Assembly: GCF_001955695.1 (NCBI RefSeq) | Contig: NZ_CP019236.1 | Span: 682,001 to 746,000, forward strand | Source: Rhodoferax koreense | GTDB taxonomy: Bacteria > Pseudomonadota > Gammaproteobacteria > Burkholderiales > Burkholderiaceae_C | DNA: 64,000 nt | Direction: 5' to 3' | In this document: positions 61,655 to 64,000 of the stretch, piece after piece | How positions within the stretch are numbered: the first letter of the stretch is position 1 | Layout: each line of letters begins with the position of its first letter | Translations under genes and position numbers: made by a program | The notes under the pieces: model-generated | The model's input: only the letters and a program-made list of their open reading frames with translations | The model's database searches: none | What the model was told of the DNA's origin: nothing

Positions 61655-61951
61655 TCAACGGACGGAGTCGCGCTGCACGTAGCCCGGATCCGAGGTCATG
61701 CCGTAGGTGTGGCTGTCCGCCCAAGCGCGCAGATCGGCGGCGGCGTAGACCACGCGCGCCCCGAATTTGCGAAAGCGCGGACCGCCGCCGAGCACACGCT
61801 GCTTCTCCAGGGTGCGCGGCGACAGCCGAAGGAACGCACCCGCTTCGTCTGTGGTCAGAAACTCGGGATTGGCCGGCGCAGCCGGAGCCGCAGCAGGCTG
61901 CGGCGCAGCCGCTGCAGCGGTGCGGGAAGGGAAAGAACTGCCAACTGCCAT
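61655..61951 (-). CDS. AlpA-like excisionase-type helix-turn-helix protein
   Basis: A 98-residue MerR-like/AlpA winged-helix protein: FLTTDEAGAFLRLSPRTLEK QRVLGGGPRF-type helix-turn-helix, then RVVYAAADLRAWADSHTYGM. The N terminus is an alanine/proline-rich linker. Such proteins act as recombination directionality factors or activators of rep/transfer genes in ICEs. ATG 61951 is preferred over 61963. Confidence 0.85.
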   Translation of the reverse strand: MAVGSSFPSRTAAAAAPQPAAAPAAPANPEFLTTDEAGAFLRLSPRTLEKQRVLGGGPRFRKFGARVVYAAADLRAWADSHTYGMTSDPGYVQRDSVR

Positions 61952-62043
61952 GACGGACTCCATCGCTGTCGATGGGCCGCAAACCGTTCGCGGCCCGATG
62001 GAGGCAGTCTCGGGAACCAGGCCCGATCAGGGCAGGGAGAGAT

Positions 62044-62640
62044 TCAGCGCACCGGTTCGTCTCCGGGGTGCTTCGCGGCGGTGTTCGATGCACCGGCCAG
62101 GGCCAGATAGCCGCCAGTCATGTACGCCTGTGCACGCCGCAGAAGATGGCGCACCTGCGCGCGCAGTTCGCCATCCTCGTGCCAGCGCAGGACGACGGCT
62201 TCGAGGCCGAATAGGGCCTGGGCGATGTCGCGATGCGACGCGCCCGCTTGCGAGGCATCGAGCGCCTGCAGGGCGCGCAGGTGCAGCAGCGCGGTGCGGG
62301 TGGCCGCCCGTGCAGGATCGACCCGAGGCGCATGGCCTTCCAGGGCCTGCGCCTGCGCATAGAAGGCGTCGAGCTGGCCGCGCAGGCGCGGCGTCAGCGG
62401 CGCGGCACCCGTGTACACCGCGCCGTCTGCGAGGGCCCCTGACAGCGACAAGCGCATGCGCTGGGCGCTGAGGTCGGCAGTCAGCGCCAAGTCGGGGCCA
62501 TCAAGCGCTAGGCGCTTGCGGCCGGGGATGCGCCACAGGTCGAATCGGCGAGCTACTGCATTGTTGGCGTGCGCAGCACGCACATGCAGCAAGCCGTCAG
62601 AGGACGACAGCCAGAGTGGCTGTGCGTTGCGACCATCCAT
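62044..62640 (-). CDS. DUF2285-domain protein
   Basis: A 198-residue protein with the C-terminal DUF2285 segment (ALDASQAGASHRDIAQALFG, then LRAQVRHLLRRAQAYMTGGY), a helix-turn-helix-like module usual in Tn4371-type ICE control regions. The N-terminal half (LLHVRAAHANNAVARRFDLW) is the activator-like part that pairs with DUF6499. It overlaps the upstream small gene by 44 bases. Probably a transcription factor that switches ICE genes. Confidence 0.82.
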   Translation of the reverse strand: MDGRNAQPLWLSSSDGLLHVRAAHANNAVARRFDLWRIPGRKRLALDGPDLALTADLSAQRMRLSLSGALADGAVYTGAAPLTPRLRGQLDAFYAQAQALEGHAPRVDPARAATRTALLHLRALQALDASQAGASHRDIAQALFGLEAVVLRWHEDGELRAQVRHLLRRAQAYMTGGYLALAGASNTAAKHPGDEPVR

Positions 62641-62842
62641 GTCCGGATCTTCGGCGCTGTCGCAACCCCCAGCGTGCGAAAGACACTACGCGCTCGCGGC
62701 ATGTCCAATCCGTGCGGTAGCCTGGATTGCGGCGCAAGTATTCCCAGGCGAGTGCTGGGTTGTCGAGGTCGAGCACGTAGAGGTAGGCGGCAGAGATGCC
62801 CCATGGCGCGCCGGGCAGATCTTCGAGATTAGGGTTGGTCAC
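62597..62842 (-). CDS. DUF6499-like small regulator domain protein
   Basis: An 81-residue protein that starts with GTG 62842, seven bases after AAGGAGGA. It contains WGISAAYLYVLDLDNPALAW EYLRRNPGYR-type sequence followed by RVVSFARWGLR, which is typical of the small transcriptional-regulator-like proteins upstream of DUF2285 in ICEs. It overlaps the DUF2285 gene by 44 bases; in some elements the two are fused. Confidence 0.78.
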   Translation of the reverse strand: MTNPNLEDLPGAPWGISAAYLYVLDLDNPALAWEYLRRNPGYRTDWTCRERVVSFARWGLRQRRRSGHGWSQRTATLAVVL

Positions 62843-62946
62843 AGAGTCCTCCTTTGGAAGAGGAACGCTGCCACAGGGAATGAGGCGCAAGGTCGCTTTC
62901 GAGGCGACGCTGGATCGCGCAAACGGCGACCCGGCCGGCGATCGCG

Positions 62947-63288
62947 TCAGTCGTTGATTGATCCGTCTCGCTGGGCGTCTGCCAGGTAGCCCGAGAGCGG
63001 CTGACGCGGCTTGAAGTGCGGATCGGCCACGATGCGCATGCCGCGCGGGCCGCGGACGCCTTCGAGGGCCGAGAGGCTGACTTGCCCCAGCTCTGGGCTG
63101 CCCGTGCCGGCGTCGCACAGGCCGAACGCCTTGTCCCCCTCGGCGTCAAGCTCAGTGAGCAGCCACGCCGCACCGGCGTCCAGGGTGTAGAGCTTGACCA
63201 CGGGCAGCGGGTCGACGGTTTCGCCATGCGCCCGCGCTGCGCCATTGGCCAGCAGCCGGATTCGCTGTTCTTCGGTCAGGAAAGTCAT
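62947..63288 (-). CDS. DUF2958-domain protein
   Basis: A 113-residue protein: MTFLTEEQRIRLLANGAARA, PVVKLYTLDAGAAWLLTELD and FGLCDAGTGSPELGQVSLSA are the standard DUF2958 blocks, a family usual beside plasmid and ICE ArdC-like antirestriction genes. Function not known. It starts the minus-strand ICE operon, divergent from the XRE regulator with a 20-base palindrome in between. A second DUF2958 gene runs off the window end. Confidence 0.85.
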   Translation of the reverse strand: MTFLTEEQRIRLLANGAARAHGETVDPLPVVKLYTLDAGAAWLLTELDAEGDKAFGLCDAGTGSPELGQVSLSALEGVRGPRGMRIVADPHFKPRQPLSGYLADAQRDGSIND

Positions 63289-63362
63289 GGTTCTCGCGTG
63301 AGGCCGTTAAATACTAATTCGCAGGTGGCATAAAGCAAGTCCCAGAAGCGACGCCCAGACGC

Positions 63363-63382
63363 TTCCTACCGGCCGGTAGGAA
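63363..63382. promoter_or_regulatory. Perfect 20-base palindrome in the ICE control region
   Basis: TTCCTACCGG followed by its exact reverse complement CCGGTAGGAA, without spacer, between the divergent DUF2958 and XRE genes. It lies 74 bases before the DUF2958 start and 103 bases before the XRE start. Likely operator of the XRE regulator or of another ICE switch protein. Confidence 0.65.
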
Positions 63383-63485
63383 TTCGTCTTTTTCAGCACG
63401 CCAAACCGAAAACGCTGCTGGCAAGCTATTTTATGAGTTAAAGATAACGTGGTTTTAATTGCTTTAAAACGTAACGCTTCTGTGT

Positions 63486-63776
63486 ATGCAGAAGCAGGGA
63501 ATACAGCGCGGGCGGCCGACCGGCGCGACGACATTCGAGGCAGGCCCGGCACGGGCCTTTGGTGATGCCGTGCGCGCCATGCGTACCGAGGATGGCGTTG
63601 CCCAGGAAACCCTGGCGCACCGGGCCGGCATCGAGCGTTCGCACATGGGCAAGATCGAGCGCGGCGAGCACATGCCGACCTTGGCGATGATCCTGAAGAT
63701 CGCGCGAGCGCTCGAACGCAGCGCTGGCGAATTGATGCTGGAGACCGAAGCACGTCTGCCCAAGAAAGAGGGTTAG
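63486..63776 (+). CDS. XRE-family helix-turn-helix regulator
   Basis: A 96-residue repressor-like protein with one Cro/C1 domain: FGDAVRAMRTEDGVAQETLA, HRAGIERSHMGKIERGEHMP and TLAMILKIARALERSAGELM. It is the only plus-strand gene of the ICE block and probably represses ICE control genes through the nearby palindrome. ATG 63486 has no strong ribosome site. Confidence 0.87.
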   Translation: MQKQGIQRGRPTGATTFEAGPARAFGDAVRAMRTEDGVAQETLAHRAGIERSHMGKIERGEHMPTLAMILKIARALERSAGELMLETEARLPKKEG

Positions 63777-63821
63777 GACGAGATTGGCCGCCGACCGTCG
63801 CCGGCGGCCAATGAACCGCGG

Positions 63822-64000
63822 CTAGACCACGATGCGCCCGGCGACACGCGCCTCTCGCGCATACGCGCTCAAGCGTTTCTGTGCCTCGAAATGCAGGTCC
63901 CGTTCAACGGGCAGGCCCAACCGGCCGCGCACGGTGGTGACCTCTGCAAGACTCACCCACCCCAGTTCGGGAAACCCCAGTCCGAGGTCGCAAAGCCCGA
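63822..64000 (-). CDS. Second DUF2958-domain protein, partial
   Basis: The last 58 codons plus stop of a gene that starts beyond the window. The reading frame GLCDLGLGFPELGWVSLAEV, TTVRGRLGLPVERDLHFEAQ and KRLSAYAREARVAGRIVV parallels the DUF2958 protein at 62947-63288 (FGLCDAGTGSPELGQVSL, VRGPRG, ADPHFKPRQPLSGYL). So two DUF2958 paralogues flank the XRE gene. Confidence 0.78.
   Translation of the reverse strand, partial: GLCDLGLGFPELGWVSLAEVTTVRGRLGLPVERDLHFEAQKRLSAYAREARVAGRIVV

Noticed and set aside
1..64000. tRNA, rRNA or CRISPR arrays
   Set aside because: No cloverleaf-like conserved T-loop sequences, rRNA segments or regularly spaced repeats were noticed when reading; a covariance search could not be run.

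Overview
The window looks like chromosomal accessory DNA from a betaproteobacterium of the order Burkholderiales (Alcaligenaceae, Comamonadaceae or Burkholderiaceae type). Three orphan Bug/TctC-type solute receptors, LysR, AraC, GntR, TetR and Lrp regulators beside catabolic operons, a mostly high G+C content, and a replication/partition/mobilisation module of the Tn4371 type of integrative conjugative element (ICE) at the right end all point there. No rRNA, tRNA or CRISPR array is visible.

Layout. 0.2-3.9 kb: two tandem Bug receptors and a gamma-glutamyltransferase. 3.9-5.0 kb: wrecks of two IS3-family elements. 5.0-13.6 kb (minus strand, visibly AT-richer): a catabolic operon of unknown substrate (Bug receptor, enoyl-CoA hydratase, class III CoA-transferase, MhpD-like hydratase, FAH hydrolase, mandelate-racemase-like enzyme, acetoacetate-decarboxylase-like enzyme), followed by an alcohol dehydrogenase. 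13.6-16.0 kb: remnants of IS3, a gntR gene and an IS110/IS1111 transposase. 16.0-18.7 kb: cupin, glyoxalase-fold protein, AraC regulator and an exported NTF2-like protein. 19.2-23.3 kb: aldo/keto reductase, a thiolase-MaoC deletion scar and a thioesterase, divergent from MarR, a small protein and an MFS exporter. 23.3-28.0 kb: a two-gene indolepyruvate ferredoxin oxidoreductase, divergent from a LysR gene with a perfect operator-like palindrome. 28.2-33.1 kb: IlvD-type dehydratase, ACS-family transporter, HAD hydrolase, Crp/Fnr regulator. 33.1-34.9 kb: broken crp, a decayed acetaldehyde dehydrogenase/4-hydroxy-2-oxovalerate aldolase pair (meta-cleavage lower pathway) and an in-frame aldolase-dehydratase chimera. 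34.9-39.6 kb and 42.1-45.5 kb: two TetR-headed sets of oxidoreductases and hydrolases. 39.6-42.1 kb: second copy of the IS3 remnant, intact gntR, and scraps of a metal P-type ATPase and an Lrp gene. 45.5-55.7 kb: Lrp and gamma-glutamyltransferase, divergent from a polar amino acid ABC transporter, a LysE exporter, a diaminopropionate ammonia-lyase and an M20 peptidase. 55.8-56.1 kb: truncated cystathionine beta-lyase. 56.2-64.0 kb: ICE core (relaxase, TraF, DUF2840, RHH protein, ParA, RepA, AlpA-like, DUF2285, DUF6499-like, DUF2958, XRE regulator, second DUF2958 running off the end).

How it fits together. The right end carries the stabilisation and mobilisation half of an ICE; the 56 kb to its left reads as a patchwork of catabolic cassettes joined by IS scars and deletions, as expected for ICE cargo. 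The most coherent functional unit is 45.5-55.7 kb, which I infer takes up and breaks down a gamma-glutamylated or peptide-bound 2,3-diaminopropionate-type (beta-substituted alanine) amino acid. The most enigmatic unit is the 5-13.6 kb operon. Two direct copies of an IS3 remnant frame a 25.6 kb block (14.0-39.6 kb) that could be lost or duplicated by recombination.
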